Source: Niveispirillum lacus
GTDB taxonomy: Bacteria > Pseudomonadota > Alphaproteobacteria > Azospirillales > Azospirillaceae
Length of the DNA stretch: 64,000 nucleotides
Direction of reading: 5' to 3'
Assembly (NCBI RefSeq): GCF_002251795.1
Contig: NZ_NOXU01000026.1
Span: 62,001 to 126,000 of the forward strand
A program made the position numbers and the translations under genes. How positions within the stretch are numbered: position 1 is the first letter of the stretch; each line of letters opens with the position of its first letter. Of this stretch, positions 7,481 through 17,393 are shown piece by piece. A model generated the notes under the pieces. It searched no databases, was not told the origin of the DNA, and worked only from the letters and a program-made list of their open reading frames with translations.

Positions 7481-10432
7481 ATGGGGCTGTTCGCCCACGG
7501 AAGGCCCAAGCCTGGGCGGATGTTTCATGCCATACTGTCGCGCAGGGACAGTCCCGGAACCCGTGCGATGCCAGATACCATTCCTCCGATCCCCCCCCAA
7601 AGCGGCAACATGGCCGCTTCGCCTGATGCCGTTTCCCCCCGCCCTGATGGCGGGCGTCATCCGCCCATCCCCGGAAGGGCCGGTATCTGCAAACGGCTGA
7701 ATGCCCTGGTCGACAGCCATGATGGCAGTATTGACCGGCTGCGTGGGCCGCTGCTTTTGCTGCTGAAAGAGATATTGGCCGAAGGCCGCACCGCCATCCG
7801 CGCCCGGTTCGAGGTGTCGCACCGTGGCGATGATTGTGTGCATCAGACGGCCAAGCTGACTGACGCCATCGTGCAGTCTCTGGCCGACTTCACCTTGGAC
7901 CATGTCTATCCAACGGCGGAACTGACCAAGGGTGAACGGCTGGCCATTGTCGCCATTGGCGGCTATGGCCGGGCCGAAATGGCCCCCTTTTCTGATGTCG
8001 ATCTGTTGTTCCTGCTGCCCTACAAGCGGACACCGCGGGTGGAGCAGGTGGTTGAATATATGCTCTACCTGCTCTGGGACCTGGGTTGGAAGGTCGGGCA
8101 TGCGGTGCGCTCGGTGGATGAATGTATCCGCCTGTCGCTGGATGACATGACCATCCGCACCAGCCTGCTGGAAGCGCGGTTCCTATGGGGTGAAAACGCC
8201 CTGTTTGGCGAGATGCGCAAACGGTTCGCCAAGGATGTGGTCGGTGCCAGCGGCAGCATCACCGCCTTCATCGAAGCCAAGATGGGCGAACGCAACGAGC
8301 GGCACCGCAAGATTGGCGACAGCCGTTACATGCTGGAACCCAATATCAAGGAAGGCAAGGGCGGGCTGCGTGACCTGCAGACCCTGTTCTGGATTGCCAA
8401 ATACGCTTATCAGGTGGATGAGGTGGAGGGGCTGGTCGCCAATGGTGTGCTGACGCCGGAAGAGGCGCAGCGCTTTGCCAAGGCCGAAACCTTCCTGTGG
8501 TCTGCCCGCTGTCAGTTGCATTACCTGACGGGCCGTCAGGAAGACCGTCTGACTTTTGACCTGCAGATGGAGATGGCGCGCCGGCTGGGCTATACCGAAC
8601 ATGCAGGCAAGAACGCGGTCGAGCGCTTCATGAAGCATTATTTCATGATCGCCAAGGATGTGGGGGATCTGACCCGCATCTTCTGTGCCGCCCTGGAGCA
8701 GGAAAGCAAACGCGCGCCCCGATTCGCCTTTCTGCGCAAACGGTTTCAGCGCGGGGCGGATTTCAACGGATTCACCTTGGATGCCGGCCGCCTGAACGTG
8801 AAATCCGATCGGCATTTCAAGGATCAACCGATTGATATGATCCGCCTGTTCCATGTGGCGCAGGAGAATGACCTGGATATCCATCCCAACGCGTTGCGGG
8901 CCATCACCCGTGCCCTGTCCAGCATTGGGCCGAAACTGCGCGAGGATGCGGAAGCCAACCGTCTGTTCCTGGAAATCCTATCATCAAAGAAAGACCCGGA
9001 GGTGGCGCTGCGCCGCATGAACGAGGCGGGCGTTCTGGGCCGATTCGTGCCGGATTTCGGTCGTATTGTCGGCATGATGCAGTTCGACATGTACCATCAC
9101 TTCACGGTGGATGAGCATACGCTGTTCGCCGTCGGTATCCTGCACCAGGTGGAAAAGGGCGCCCTGACGGATGAGGTGCCGCTGGCATCCGATGTGATCC
9201 ACAAGGTCAATTCCCGCCGCGCCCTCTATGTCGCCATGCTGGTGCATGACATCGCCAAGGGCAGAGGCGGGGACCATTCCATCCTGGGGGCCAAGGTTGC
9301 GGAAAAGCTCTGCCCGCGCCTGGGCATGACCGAGGAGGAGACGGAAACGGTCGTCTGGCTGGTGCGCTGGCATCTGGCCATGTCGGACACTGCCTTCAAG
9401 CGTGACCTGGATGATGAAAACACCATCAGCAAATTTGTCGATCTGGTTCAGTCGCCGGAACGTCTGAAGCTGCTGTTGTGCCTGACGGTGGCCGATATCC
9501 GGGCGGTGGGGCCGGGCCGCTGGAACGGCTGGAAGGCCACGCTGCTGCGCCAACTGTTCCGCCGCAGCGAAGAACGCATGTCCGGTGTGGTGGGCAGTGA
9601 AGGCCGCGACAGCCGGGTGGCCGCTGCCCAGGCCGCCCTGCGGGCCGAACTGGCTGATTGGCCGGCGGTGGAGGTCGATGCCCATCTGGCGCGTGCCTAT
9701 CCAGGCTATTGGCTGTCGCTGAACATTCCGACCCTGGCCCACCATGCCCGCCTGATCCGGGAGGCGGAACGGACCAAGGCGCCGCTGACCCTGGATACAC
9801 GGATCGACCGGGGCCGCGTGGTAACGGAGGTCACGGTCTATACTGCCGACCATCCGGGCCTGTTCTCCCGGCTGGCCGGTGCGCTGGCCCTGGCCGGGGC
9901 CGACATCATGGATGCGCGTATTTTCACCATGACCAACGGTATGGCGCTGGACGTGTTCACGGTACAGGCCGCCGGCGGCGGTTCCTTCGACAGCGGCGAC
10001 AAGCTGGCGCGCCTATCGGTGATGGTGGACAAGGTGTTGGCCGGTGAACTGCGTCTGGCCGATGAACTGGCCCGCCGCCCGCAACAGACGGCGCGTATCC
10101 GCGCGTTCAAGGTGGCGCCGCGCGTGCTGGTCGACAATACGGTCACCGGTAATCATACGGTGATCGAGGTGAATGGTCGCGACCGACCCGGTCTGCTCTA
10201 CCTGCTGACCCGCACCCTGACCCAGGCCAATTTGCAGATCGCGTCGGCCAAGATCTCCACCTATGGCAATGTCGCCATCGACGTTTTCTATGTGAAGGAT
10301 GTCTTCGGCCTGAAGGTCACACATGAACGCAAACTGGCCGAAATCCGTCATGCCCTGTTGAATGCCCTGACCGAACCGGATGGGGAACCAGAACCGGCCA
10401 AGTCGGCAAAGGTAAAGAAGAAGGCGGCCTGA
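7481..10432 (+). CDS. glnD: PII uridylyltransferase / uridylyl-removing enzyme GlnD
   Basis: GlnD senses glutamine and adds or removes UMP on PII proteins, setting nitrogen metabolism. Domains in order are: nucleotidyltransferase with GGYGRAEMAPFSDVDLLF at about 160-177; an HD hydrolase domain around 530-600 with HHFTVDEHT and VHDIAKG; and two C-terminal ACT domains starting near 780 and 890 (TADHPGLFSRLAGAL, NGRDRPGLLYLLTRTL). I chose the ATG at 7481 because a perfect AGGAGG site lies five bases upstream. This gives 983 residues with a Pro-rich N-terminal extension of about 60 residues before homology begins. An ATG at 7568 is the alternative. A strong terminator follows. Confidence 0.97.
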   Translation: MGLFAHGRPKPGRMFHAILSRRDSPGTRAMPDTIPPIPPQSGNMAASPDAVSPRPDGGRHPPIPGRAGICKRLNALVDSHDGSIDRLRGPLLLLLKEILAEGRTAIRARFEVSHRGDDCVHQTAKLTDAIVQSLADFTLDHVYPTAELTKGERLAIVAIGGYGRAEMAPFSDVDLLFLLPYKRTPRVEQVVEYMLYLLWDLGWKVGHAVRSVDECIRLSLDDMTIRTSLLEARFLWGENALFGEMRKRFAKDVVGASGSITAFIEAKMGERNERHRKIGDSRYMLEPNIKEGKGGLRDLQTLFWIAKYAYQVDEVEGLVANGVLTPEEAQRFAKAETFLWSARCQLHYLTGRQEDRLTFDLQMEMARRLGYTEHAGKNAVERFMKHYFMIAKDVGDLTRIFCAALEQESKRAPRFAFLRKRFQRGADFNGFTLDAGRLNVKSDRHFKDQPIDMIRLFHVAQENDLDIHPNALRAITRALSSIGPKLREDAEANRLFLEILSSKKDPEVALRRMNEAGVLGRFVPDFGRIVGMMQFDMYHHFTVDEHTLFAVGILHQVEKGALTDEVPLASDVIHKVNSRRALYVAMLVHDIAKGRGGDHSILGAKVAEKLCPRLGMTEEETETVVWLVRWHLAMSDTAFKRDLDDENTISKFVDLVQSPERLKLLLCLTVADIRAVGPGRWNGWKATLLRQLFRRSEERMSGVVGSEGRDSRVAAAQAALRAELADWPAVEVDAHLARAYPGYWLSLNIPTLAHHARLIREAERTKAPLTLDTRIDRGRVVTEVTVYTADHPGLFSRLAGALALAGADIMDARIFTMTNGMALDVFTVQAAGGGSFDSGDKLARLSVMVDKVLAGELRLADELARRPQQTARIRAFKVAPRVLVDNTVTGNHTVIEVNGRDRPGLLYLLTRTLTQANLQIASAKISTYGNVAIDVFYVKDVFGLKVTHERKLAEIRHALLNALTEPDGEPEPAKSAKVKKKAA

Positions 10433-10456
10433 AGACCGGGCCCGCCTGTTGAAGGG

Positions 10457-10493
10457 TCCGCCTCCCCGGCCGACGTTGGGGAGGCGGATTTTT
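10457..10493 (+). terminator. Intrinsic terminator of glnD
   Basis: A perfect 11-bp stem (TCCGCCTCCCC at 10457-10467, GGGGAGGCGGA at 10478-10488) is followed by TTTTT. It lies 25 bases after the glnD stop, between convergent glnD and trpS. Confidence 0.92.
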
Positions 10494-10550
10494 ATAATTC
10501 AAGATGTTCGTGCCGAGGACCGTCGGTATGCTGACCCTTTGGTTCCGGTA

Positions 10551-11552
10551 TTAGAACCGGACCAGACCCACCAGATCCTTGACCTCATTCACGGTCCGCG
10601 CTGCGATCTCGCCAGCACGATCGGCGCCCTTCTTCAACAACCGGTCCAGTTCGGCCTTGTCACCCAGCAATCGGTTCATCTCACCGGCGATGGGGGCCAG
10701 TTTGGCCACCGACAGGTCGGCCAGCGCCCCCTTGAAGGCGCTGAACTGCTGCCCGCCGAATTGCGCCAGCACCGAGGCACGGGTCGTGTCGGACAAAGCC
10801 GCATAGATCGTGACCAGATTGTTGGCTTCCGGCCGCTTTTCCAGATCTTCCACGGTTTCCGGCAGGGGCTCCGGGTCGGTCTTGGCCTTGCGGATCTTCA
10901 GGGCGATGGTATCGGCATCATCAGTCAGGTTGATGCGGCTATATTCGCTCTCATCCGACTTCGACATTTTTTTGGTGCCGTCCCGCAGGCTCATCACCCG
11001 CGTCGCTTCGCCCAGGATTTGTGGCTCGGGCAGGGGGAAAAAGCCATCGGCCTTGTAATAGCGATTGAAGGCGCCAGCAATGTCGCGGGCCAGTTCCAGA
11101 TGCTGCTTCTGATCCTCCCCCACCGGCACATGCGTGGCCTTATAGAGCAGGATGTCGGCGGCCATCAGAACCGGATAGGCATAGAGGCCCAGAACGGCGT
11201 TGTCCTTCTGCTTGCCGGCCTTTTCCTTGAACTGGGTCATGCGGTTCAGCCAGCCCAAGGGCGTATGGCAGGTCAGGATCCAGTTCAACTCGGCATGGCC
11301 GCTGACCGATGACTGATTGAACAGGATGTTCTTGTCGGGGTCGATGCCCGCCGCGATATAGGCGGCCGCCACCTCGCGGATATTGTTCCGCAGGGTTTCG
11401 GGGTCGTGATCAATGGTCATGGCGTGCAGATCGACAACGCAGAAGATCGCGTCCATGTCGTTTTGCAGCTTCACCCAGTTCTTCAGTGCGCCGAGATAAT
11501 TGCCGAGGTGGAGCTGGCGGGTCGGCTGCATGCCGGAAAAGATAAGGCTCAT
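10551..11552 (-). CDS. trpS: Tryptophan-tRNA ligase
   Basis: This is a class I aminoacyl-tRNA synthetase charging tRNA-Trp. The 333-residue protein has the HIGH-type motif HLGN at 15-18 and the KMSKS loop at 195-199, and begins [20 protein letters not shown], standard for TrpS. Its length is normal for the bacterial enzyme. It lies 76 bp behind murJ on the same strand, an arrangement common in alphaproteobacteria, so the two are likely cotranscribed. Confidence 0.97.
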   Translation of the reverse strand: MSLIFSGMQPTRQLHLGNYLGALKNWVKLQNDMDAIFCVVDLHAMTIDHDPETLRNNIREVAAAYIAAGIDPDKNILFNQSSVSGHAELNWILTCHTPLGWLNRMTQFKEKAGKQKDNAVLGLYAYPVLMAADILLYKATHVPVGEDQKQHLELARDIAGAFNRYYKADGFFPLPEPQILGEATRVMSLRDGTKKMSKSDESEYSRINLTDDADTIALKIRKAKTDPEPLPETVEDLEKRPEANNLVTIYAALSDTTRASVLAQFGGQQFSAFKGALADLSVAKLAPIAGEMNRLLGDKAELDRLLKKGADRAGEIAARTVNEVKDLVGLVRF

Positions 11553-11628
11553 CGTTTGAGGTCTCTATCGGTCGCTTGTGGAAGGCGAAATGCCGGGCTG
11601 CCTGTATGGCCCCGGCCACCGGTACCGG

Positions 11629-13200
11629 TCAAGCGGCCGGCGGCGGTGTGTTGCTGCTCCGGCGCAGCATTGCCTTGATCTCCGCCATGCGGGTCGCTCG
11701 CAGCAGAAAGCACAGGGCGAAATAAGTGAGGGATGCCCCCAGGATGACCAGCGCCAGCGCCCCGATCCGCTCCGGTGCTGTGCCGGTGAACAACCAACGG
11801 GCCAGCAGTTCGGTCAGACCAATGCTGGCGGCACCCAGGCCGATCACCGCCAACCCCATCCGCCACAACCGGCTTTTCAGACGGTCATCGAATGACAGCA
11901 GCCCACGCCGCCGCAAACCGATGGCCAGCAGCACCACATTCAGCCAGGCCGTCAGGCCCGGTGCCAGGGCCAGTCCGACATGGCCCAACGGTTCGATCAG
12001 CGCCAGCGAGACCAGAACATTGCCGATCAGCACGACGATGGCGATGCGCACCGGTCCCCTTGTATCCTGTTTGGCGAAATAGGCGGACGACAGGATCTTG
12101 GCCACGATGAAGGCCGGGATGCCGATGGCAAAAGCCTGCAATGCCGCCGCCGTGGCTGTGGCATCGGCGGCCGTGAAGGCGCCGCCCTTGAACAGCACAT
12201 GCACCAGCGGGGCCGGGATGGTCATCAATGCCACGGTGGCCGGCAGACCGAACAGGGCTGCGAATTCCAGGCCCCGTGACAGGCTGGCCTTCACCCCATC
12301 CTGATCGCCCGCCGCCATTTGTCGCGACAGAAGCGGCAACAGCGCCGTGCCGACCGCCACGCCGATCACCGACATCGGCAACTGGTTCAAGCGGTCGGCA
12401 TATTGCAGCCAGGATACCGATCCGGTGGGCAGCCAGGAGGCCAGGTTGGTGCCGACCAGCAGGTTGAACTGATAGACCCCCGCCCCCAGGATGCCCGGCG
12501 CCAGCAGGGCGAACAGCTTTTTCACCCGCGGCGTCAGGCGCGGGCGGCGTAAGCGCAGGCCCATCCCGGCACGTTTGGCGGCGATGATCATCCAGACCAT
12601 CTGCGCCAGACCGGCGATCGGTACGCCATAGGCCAGCATCCAATGGGCACCGATCCCTAGAGGGCCGGCCATCAACAGACCTGTGATCTGTACGATGTTC
12701 AGCAGGACCGGGGCCGCCGCGAACGGTCCAAACCGCCCCACGGCATTGAGGATAGACCCAAACAAGGCGGTGATGGAAATCAGCGCCAGATAGGGAAAGG
12801 TAATGTGTGAAAGTGTGACAGCCAGCGTGAATTGCGCCGGGTCATCGCGAAAGCCTGTCGCCAGAATCGACACGACCCAGGGCATGGCAAGCGCCATGAT
12901 GATTGAGAAAATCATCAAGATGGCGACCATGAAGGACAAGGCCTCCTCGGCCAGCCCCTTGGCCGCCGCCTCGCCTTCCTTTTGCAGCGTACCACTGAAC
13001 ATCGGCAGAAAAGCCGCCGTGAAAGCCCCTTCGGCGAACAGTGACCGAAACAGGTTAGGCAGACGGAAGGCCACGAAGAAGGCATCGGCCTCCATGCCAG
13101 CACCCAAGAACCGGGCGGCCAGCATATCGCGCACAAAGCCCAGCACTCGGCTGATCATGGTGATGCCGCCGACAGTGGCGATGGCGCGGGCGAAGCTCAT
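11629..13200 (-). CDS. murJ: Lipid II flippase MurJ
   Basis: MurJ moves lipid II across the inner membrane for peptidoglycan synthesis. This 523-residue polytopic protein, about fourteen hydrophobic segments, starts with the family signature TMISRVLGFVRDMLAARFLG and contains EADAFFVAFRLPNLFRSLFAEGAF as separate adjacent motifs. The order glnD, murJ, trpS is conserved in many alphaproteobacteria, but here glnD points the other way. A short REP-like hairpin lies between murJ and the end of dnaJ. Confidence 0.96.
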   Translation of the reverse strand: MSFARAIATVGGITMISRVLGFVRDMLAARFLGAGMEADAFFVAFRLPNLFRSLFAEGAFTAAFLPMFSGTLQKEGEAAAKGLAEEALSFMVAILMIFSIIMALAMPWVVSILATGFRDDPAQFTLAVTLSHITFPYLALISITALFGSILNAVGRFGPFAAAPVLLNIVQITGLLMAGPLGIGAHWMLAYGVPIAGLAQMVWMIIAAKRAGMGLRLRRPRLTPRVKKLFALLAPGILGAGVYQFNLLVGTNLASWLPTGSVSWLQYADRLNQLPMSVIGVAVGTALLPLLSRQMAAGDQDGVKASLSRGLEFAALFGLPATVALMTIPAPLVHVLFKGGAFTAADATATAAALQAFAIGIPAFIVAKILSSAYFAKQDTRGPVRIAIVVLIGNVLVSLALIEPLGHVGLALAPGLTAWLNVVLLAIGLRRRGLLSFDDRLKSRLWRMGLAVIGLGAASIGLTELLARWLFTGTAPERIGALALVILGASLTYFALCFLLRATRMAEIKAMLRRSSNTPPPAA

Positions 13201-13242
13201 GAAGGAGTCCGGGCTGGTGGGGTCTTGACGCTACCCCCATTT

Positions 13243-13268
13243 GTCATCCCCGCTTGTGCGGGGATGAC
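13243..13268. repeat. REP-like perfect palindrome between dnaJ and murJ
   Basis: Two perfect 11-bp arms (GTCATCCCCGC and GCGGGGATGAC) surround a TTGT loop. The motif matches the widespread proteobacterial palindrome class with core GTCATCCCCGC. It lies between the dnaJ stop and the murJ start, with no T-run in either direction, so it is more likely a REP-type element or a 3'-end stabiliser than a terminator. Confidence 0.75.
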
Positions 13269-13291
13269 GACAGCGCATGTTGCCCGCGCCC

Positions 13292-14437
13292 TCAATCCTT
13301 CAAATCCGCAAAGAACTCCTTCACCTTGGCGAAAAAGCCTTCCGACTCGGGATTGTGGCCATTCTCCGCCGCTTCCTTCTCGAACTCTTTCAGCAATTCC
13401 TGCTGCCGTTTCGTCAGGTTGACCGGGGTTTCGACCATGACATTGATATACATGTCCCCGCGGGCCGGGCTGCGCAGCACACTCATGCCCTTGCCCTTCA
13501 GGCGGAACTGATGGCCGGTCTGGGTGCCGGCGGGCACGTTCACCTTGGCCCGGCTGCCATCAATGGTCGGTACTTCAATGGTTCCGCCCAGGGCCGCCGT
13601 GGTCATGGGGATGGGCACCCGGCAATGCAGGTTGGCCCCGTCACGCTGGAAAAAGCGGTGGGCGGCGATCGACAGGAAGATATAGAGATCGCCCGGTGTA
13701 CCGCCGCGTAATCCTGCTTCGCCCTCGCCGGCCAACCGGATACGGGTACCATCCTCCACGCCCGCCGGGATAGAGACCTGCAGGGTCTTTTCCTTGCGTA
13801 CCCGGCCCTGGCCACCACAATGGCGGCACGGGTCCTTGATGACGCGGCCGGACCCGTTGCAGGTGGGGCAGGTGCGTTCGATGGTGAAGAAGCCCTGCTG
13901 GGCCCGCACCTTGCCTGCCCCGTTACAGGTGCCGCAGGTGGTGGGACTGCTGCCCGCCTCGGCGCCGGACCCGCCGCAGGGATCGCACATCACACTGGTG
14001 GGCACACGCACCTGGGTGGCGGAGCCTTTGAAGGCATCCTCCAGGCTGATTTCCAGATTATAGCGCAGGTCATTGCCGCGGTTATTGGTCTGGCCGCCGC
14101 GCCCGCCCCGACCCATGAACTCCCCGAACATCTCGTCAAAGATGTCGGCAAAGCCGCCGCCGAAATCGAAGCCACCAGCACCACCACCCGCGCCGGGACG
14201 TCCACCGCCTCCCTCAAAGGCGGCATGGCCGAACCGGTCATAGGCTGCGCGCTTCTGCTCGTCCTTCAGACAATCATAGGCTTCGTTGATTTCCTTGAAT
14301 TTCTGTTCAGCCGTCTTGTCACCCTGATTGCGGTCGGGGTGATATTGCATGGCCAGTTTGCGATAGGCCTTTTTCAGGTCGTCGGCGCTGGCGTTTTTCG
14401 GGGCGCCGAGAACTTCGTAATAATCGCGCTTCGACAT
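13292..14437 (-). CDS. dnaJ: Chaperone DnaJ
   Basis: DnaJ is the Hsp40 co-chaperone that delivers clients to DnaK and stimulates its ATPase. The 381-residue protein has the full type I layout: N-terminal J domain with HPD, Gly/Phe-rich region (about 75-105), and four CxxCxGxG zinc repeats ([32 protein letters not shown]). The C-terminal substrate domains follow. It lies 175 bp after dnaK on the same strand, with a strong hairpin in the gap that may lower dnaJ expression relative to dnaK. Confidence 0.98.
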   Translation of the reverse strand: MSKRDYYEVLGAPKNASADDLKKAYRKLAMQYHPDRNQGDKTAEQKFKEINEAYDCLKDEQKRAAYDRFGHAAFEGGGGRPGAGGGAGGFDFGGGFADIFDEMFGEFMGRGGRGGQTNNRGNDLRYNLEISLEDAFKGSATQVRVPTSVMCDPCGGSGAEAGSSPTTCGTCNGAGKVRAQQGFFTIERTCPTCNGSGRVIKDPCRHCGGQGRVRKEKTLQVSIPAGVEDGTRIRLAGEGEAGLRGGTPGDLYIFLSIAAHRFFQRDGANLHCRVPIPMTTAALGGTIEVPTIDGSRAKVNVPAGTQTGHQFRLKGKGMSVLRSPARGDMYINVMVETPVNLTKRQQELLKEFEKEAAENGHNPESEGFFAKVKEFFADLKD

Positions 14438-14533
14438 GGTGGCCTCTGTTCCTTCGCATCCGGTCCGGCCGGCCTGTCACTGGTGCCATACCCGGATTGG
14501 AAGCCCATTCATCAACATTCCTGTCAAGCAACA

Positions 14534-14560
14534 GGCCCGCCCGGGTAAACCGGGCGGGCC
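14534..14560 (-). other. Strong hairpin in the dnaK-dnaJ intergenic region
   Basis: Eleven perfect G-C-rich base pairs (14534-14544 with 14550-14560) close a five-base loop. No U-run follows in the dnaK-to-dnaJ direction. It could act as a partial terminator, an RNA processing site or a 3' stabiliser setting the dnaK:dnaJ ratio. Confidence 0.65.
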
Positions 14561-14612
14561 AGCGCCAGACTTGGAACGGCTGTCCCGCCCCCAAAACGGG
14601 GGTCAAGCGGCG

Positions 14613-16535
14613 TCAGTTCTTCTTGCGGTCGTCCACTTCCTCGAAGTCGGCATCCACCACCTTCTCGCCGCCGGCATTGTCATCATCGCTGGTCGATGCG
14701 GACGGACCACCGGGGGCGGCACCCCCTTCCTGGCCAGCCTTGTACAGGGCTTCACCGATCTTCATGCTGGCCTGGGCCAGGGCATCTGTCTTGGCCTTGA
14801 TGGCGGCCGGGTCGTCCCCATTCATGGCCGTCTTCAGATCGGCGATGGCCGCTTCGACAGCGGACTTGTCGGCAGCGGCGATCTTGTCCTCATTCTCCTT
14901 CAAGGTCCGCTCGGTGGAGTGGATCAGACCGTCTGCATGGTTCTTGGCTTCCACCAGTTCCTTGCGCTTCTTGTCTTCGGCCGCATGTTCCTCGGCGTCC
15001 TTGACCATCTTCTGGATGTCGCTGTCCGACAGCCCGCCCGAGGCCTGGATACGGATCACCTGCTCCTTGCCGGTGGCCTTGTCCTTGGCGCCGACATTGA
15101 CGATGCCGTTGGCGTCGATGTCAAAGGTCACTTCGATCTGCGGCACGCCTCTCGGGGCGGAGGGAATGCCCATCAGGTCGAACTGGCCCAGCATCTTGTT
15201 GTCGGCCGCCATTTCGCGTTCACCCTGGAACACGCGGATGGTCACGGCAGATTGATTGTCTTCCGCCGTGGAGAACACCTGGGACTTCTTGGTCGGGATC
15301 GTCGTGTTGCGGTCGATCAGACGGGTGAACACCCCACCCAGCGTTTCGATACCCAGCGACAGCGGCGTGACGTCCAGCAGCAGCACATCCTTGACGTCGC
15401 CCTTCAGGACACCGCCCTGGATGGCCGCACCAATGGCCACCACCTCGTCGGGGTTCACGCCACGGTTCGGCTCCTTGCCGAAAATCTGCTTCACGGTCTC
15501 GATGATCTTGGGCATGCGGGTCATACCGCCGACCAGGATCACCTCATCCACTTCCGACGCCTTCAGGCCGGCATCCTTCAGGGCAGCCTGGCAGGGGCCG
15601 ACGGTGCGGCGGACCAGATCTTCGACCAGGGCTTCCAGCTTGGCGCGGGTCAGCTTGATGTTCAGATGCTTCGGGCCGGACGCATCGGCGGTGATGAAGG
15701 GCAGGTTGACTTCCGTCTGGACAGAGCTGGACAGCTCGATCTTGGCCTTTTCGGCGGCTTCCTTCAGGCGCTGCAGGGCCAGACGGTCCTTGCGCAGGTC
15801 GATCCCCTGCTCCTTCTGGAACTCCTCGGCCAGGTAATCGATGATCTTGCCGTCGAAATCTTCACCACCCAGGAACGTGTCGCCGTTGGTGGACTTCACC
15901 TCGAACACGCCATCGCCGATCTCCAGGATCGACACGTCGAACGTGCCACCACCCAGGTCATAGACGGCGATGGTGCCGGTGCCCTTCTTCTCCATGCCAT
16001 AGGCCAGGGCGGCGGCCGTCGGCTCGTTGATAATGCGCAGCACTTCCAGGCCGGCGATCTTGCCGGCATCCTTGGTGGCCTGGCGCTGGCTGTCATTGAA
16101 ATAGGCGGGAACGGTGATGACGGCCTGGGTGACCTTTTCACCCAAGTAAGCCTCGGCGGTCTCCTTCATCTTCTGCAGGATGAAAGCGCTGACCTGGCTG
16201 GGGCTGTACTTGTCGCCCTGGGCTTCGACCCAGGCATCGCCATTGCCACCCGACACAATCTTATAGGGGACGAGGTTCGCGTCCTTCTTGGTCACCGGAT
16301 CATCGAAACGGCGGCCGATCAGGCGCTTGATGGCGAACAGGGTGTTGTCGGGGTTCGTGACGGCCTGGCGCTTCGCGGGCTGCCCCGTCAGCCGTTCACC
16401 ACCTTGGGTGAAGGCGACCATGGACGGCGTGGTGCGCGCGCCTTCGGCATTCTCGATAACCTTGGCCTGTGTGCCTTCCATTACGGCCACGCAGGAATTC
16501 GTGGTGCCCAGATCGATACCGATAACCTTGCTCAT
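14613..16535 (-). CDS. dnaK: Chaperone DnaK (Hsp70)
   Basis: DnaK is the ATP-dependent Hsp70 chaperone of the cytosol. The 640-residue protein starts [20 protein letters not shown] and shows the three Hsp70 signatures (phosphate loop [20 protein letters not shown], and [13 protein letters not shown]). It ends in the acidic tail [13 protein letters not shown] typical of bacterial DnaK. I chose the ATG at 16535, which has AGAGG five bases upstream; the frame stays open further upstream but that part is non-conserved. A sigma32-type promoter lies about 100 bases before the start and dnaJ follows. Confidence 0.98.
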   Translation of the reverse strand: MSKVIGIDLGTTNSCVAVMEGTQAKVIENAEGARTTPSMVAFTQGGERLTGQPAKRQAVTNPDNTLFAIKRLIGRRFDDPVTKKDANLVPYKIVSGGNGDAWVEAQGDKYSPSQVSAFILQKMKETAEAYLGEKVTQAVITVPAYFNDSQRQATKDAGKIAGLEVLRIINEPTAAALAYGMEKKGTGTIAVYDLGGGTFDVSILEIGDGVFEVKSTNGDTFLGGEDFDGKIIDYLAEEFQKEQGIDLRKDRLALQRLKEAAEKAKIELSSSVQTEVNLPFITADASGPKHLNIKLTRAKLEALVEDLVRRTVGPCQAALKDAGLKASEVDEVILVGGMTRMPKIIETVKQIFGKEPNRGVNPDEVVAIGAAIQGGVLKGDVKDVLLLDVTPLSLGIETLGGVFTRLIDRNTTIPTKKSQVFSTAEDNQSAVTIRVFQGEREMAADNKMLGQFDLMGIPSAPRGVPQIEVTFDIDANGIVNVGAKDKATGKEQVIRIQASGGLSDSDIQKMVKDAEEHAAEDKKRKELVEAKNHADGLIHSTERTLKENEDKIAAADKSAVEAAIADLKTAMNGDDPAAIKAKTDALAQASMKIGEALYKAGQEGGAAPGGPSASTSDDDNAGGEKVVDADFEEVDDRKKN

Positions 16536-16633
16536 GACGACCTCTCTTGTTCGGCAGACCGCCCGCGGCCCAAAGCACCGCGATATGGTCCCCATCGTTG
16601 ATCTCCGGGACGGGTCACCGTCCTGGCGCACAG

Positions 16634-16665
16634 CAGATATAGGCAGGCCCGCTGTGCGGCGCAAC
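16634..16665 (-). promoter_or_regulatory. Candidate heat-shock (sigma32-type) promoter for dnaK
   Basis: On the minus strand the -10 element CCTATATCTG (16634-16643) matches the alphaproteobacterial RpoH consensus CYTATNTNNG at every position. GTTG (16662-16665), three of four matches to CTTG, lies 18 bases upstream. Transcription would start near 16627, giving a leader of about 90 bases. Confidence 0.6.
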
Positions 16666-17018
16666 TGTCCAGCCAGTGTCACGGCTTCGCCATTTTCGGC
16701 AAGGCTGCATTGCCCGTGCCGGCGGGCGGGACCGGAAAGGGGGAATGCCACGGATAGTCACGTGTGAAGGCTTTGCCAAATTCGATTACTGTAAACATAT
16801 TCATATTACGATTAAGTAAAGTACACAACCTATCGGACGTGAGTCATTGACATGGACTACGTTTGTTTGGTGAGTAGAAGAAACATCCCGTTTATACTTG
16901 TTAACAGTAAAAATTAATACGTTTATGTCTGTATTTGTCCACAAAAACGAATTAGCATCGACCGCACAGGACAAGAATGGCCTAACGGCTGGCAGTCATC
17001 GCCAAGGGGGCGGAACCG
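16666..17018. other. AT-rich intergenic region between dnaK and a small gene
   Basis: The part from about 16780 to 16960 is markedly AT-rich against the GC-rich genome. It contains TTGACA near 16848 but no convincing -10 partner. TTACTGT near 16785 and ACAGTAA near 16905 form a distant inverted repeat. I see no gene here. It probably holds the promoter for the gene at 17019. Confidence 0.4.
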
Positions 17019-17288
17019 ATGATGAATTGTTCACTGAATAAGCAGGACGCTGCGGGGGAAGAACCAGCGCGGGACGTGGCCATTGCAATCAAGCGGTGCC
17101 TGGAAAGCCTGGTCAAGGATGCCCGCCGCAGCCAGATGGGTGATCTGGCGGAATTTCTGGCCCTGGCGGTGCTGGCCGCCGATGATGCTGCCCGTGCGGC
17201 TGCGGGCAATCCGGCTGTGCCGGTCGGTTCAGCCACCCGTGCCCCGGCCGTCGATCTGGCCCACCGCAAGGTGGCAGGAACCTGCTGA
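17019..17288 (+). CDS. Small uncharacterised helical protein
   Basis: This 89-residue, mainly helical, Ala-rich protein has no signal peptide or membrane segment. The central part (AIAIKRCLESLVKDARRSQM, then GDLAEFLALAVLAADDAARA) looks like an amphipathic helical pair. AAGGGGG lies about eight bases before the first of two ATGs. It follows an AT-rich region likely to contain its promoter. Function unknown. Confidence 0.5.
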   Translation: MMNCSLNKQDAAGEEPARDVAIAIKRCLESLVKDARRSQMGDLAEFLALAVLAADDAARAAAGNPAVPVGSATRAPAVDLAHRKVAGTC

Positions 17289-17393
17289 TCGCTTGGGTTG
17301 GCGATTGAGTGCCGGTGATGTTTGGGTCTGGCGGAGCGCTTGTCGCTTGGGTAAGGGATGCGTCTGCATACCGTTCCGCCAGGATCTGTGACC

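Noticed and set aside
14436-16601. Long open frame opposite dnaK (721 codons, plus strand)
   Set aside because: It mirrors the dnaK coding sequence; such antisense frames are common in GC-rich genes. It has no conserved motifs or ribosome binding site.
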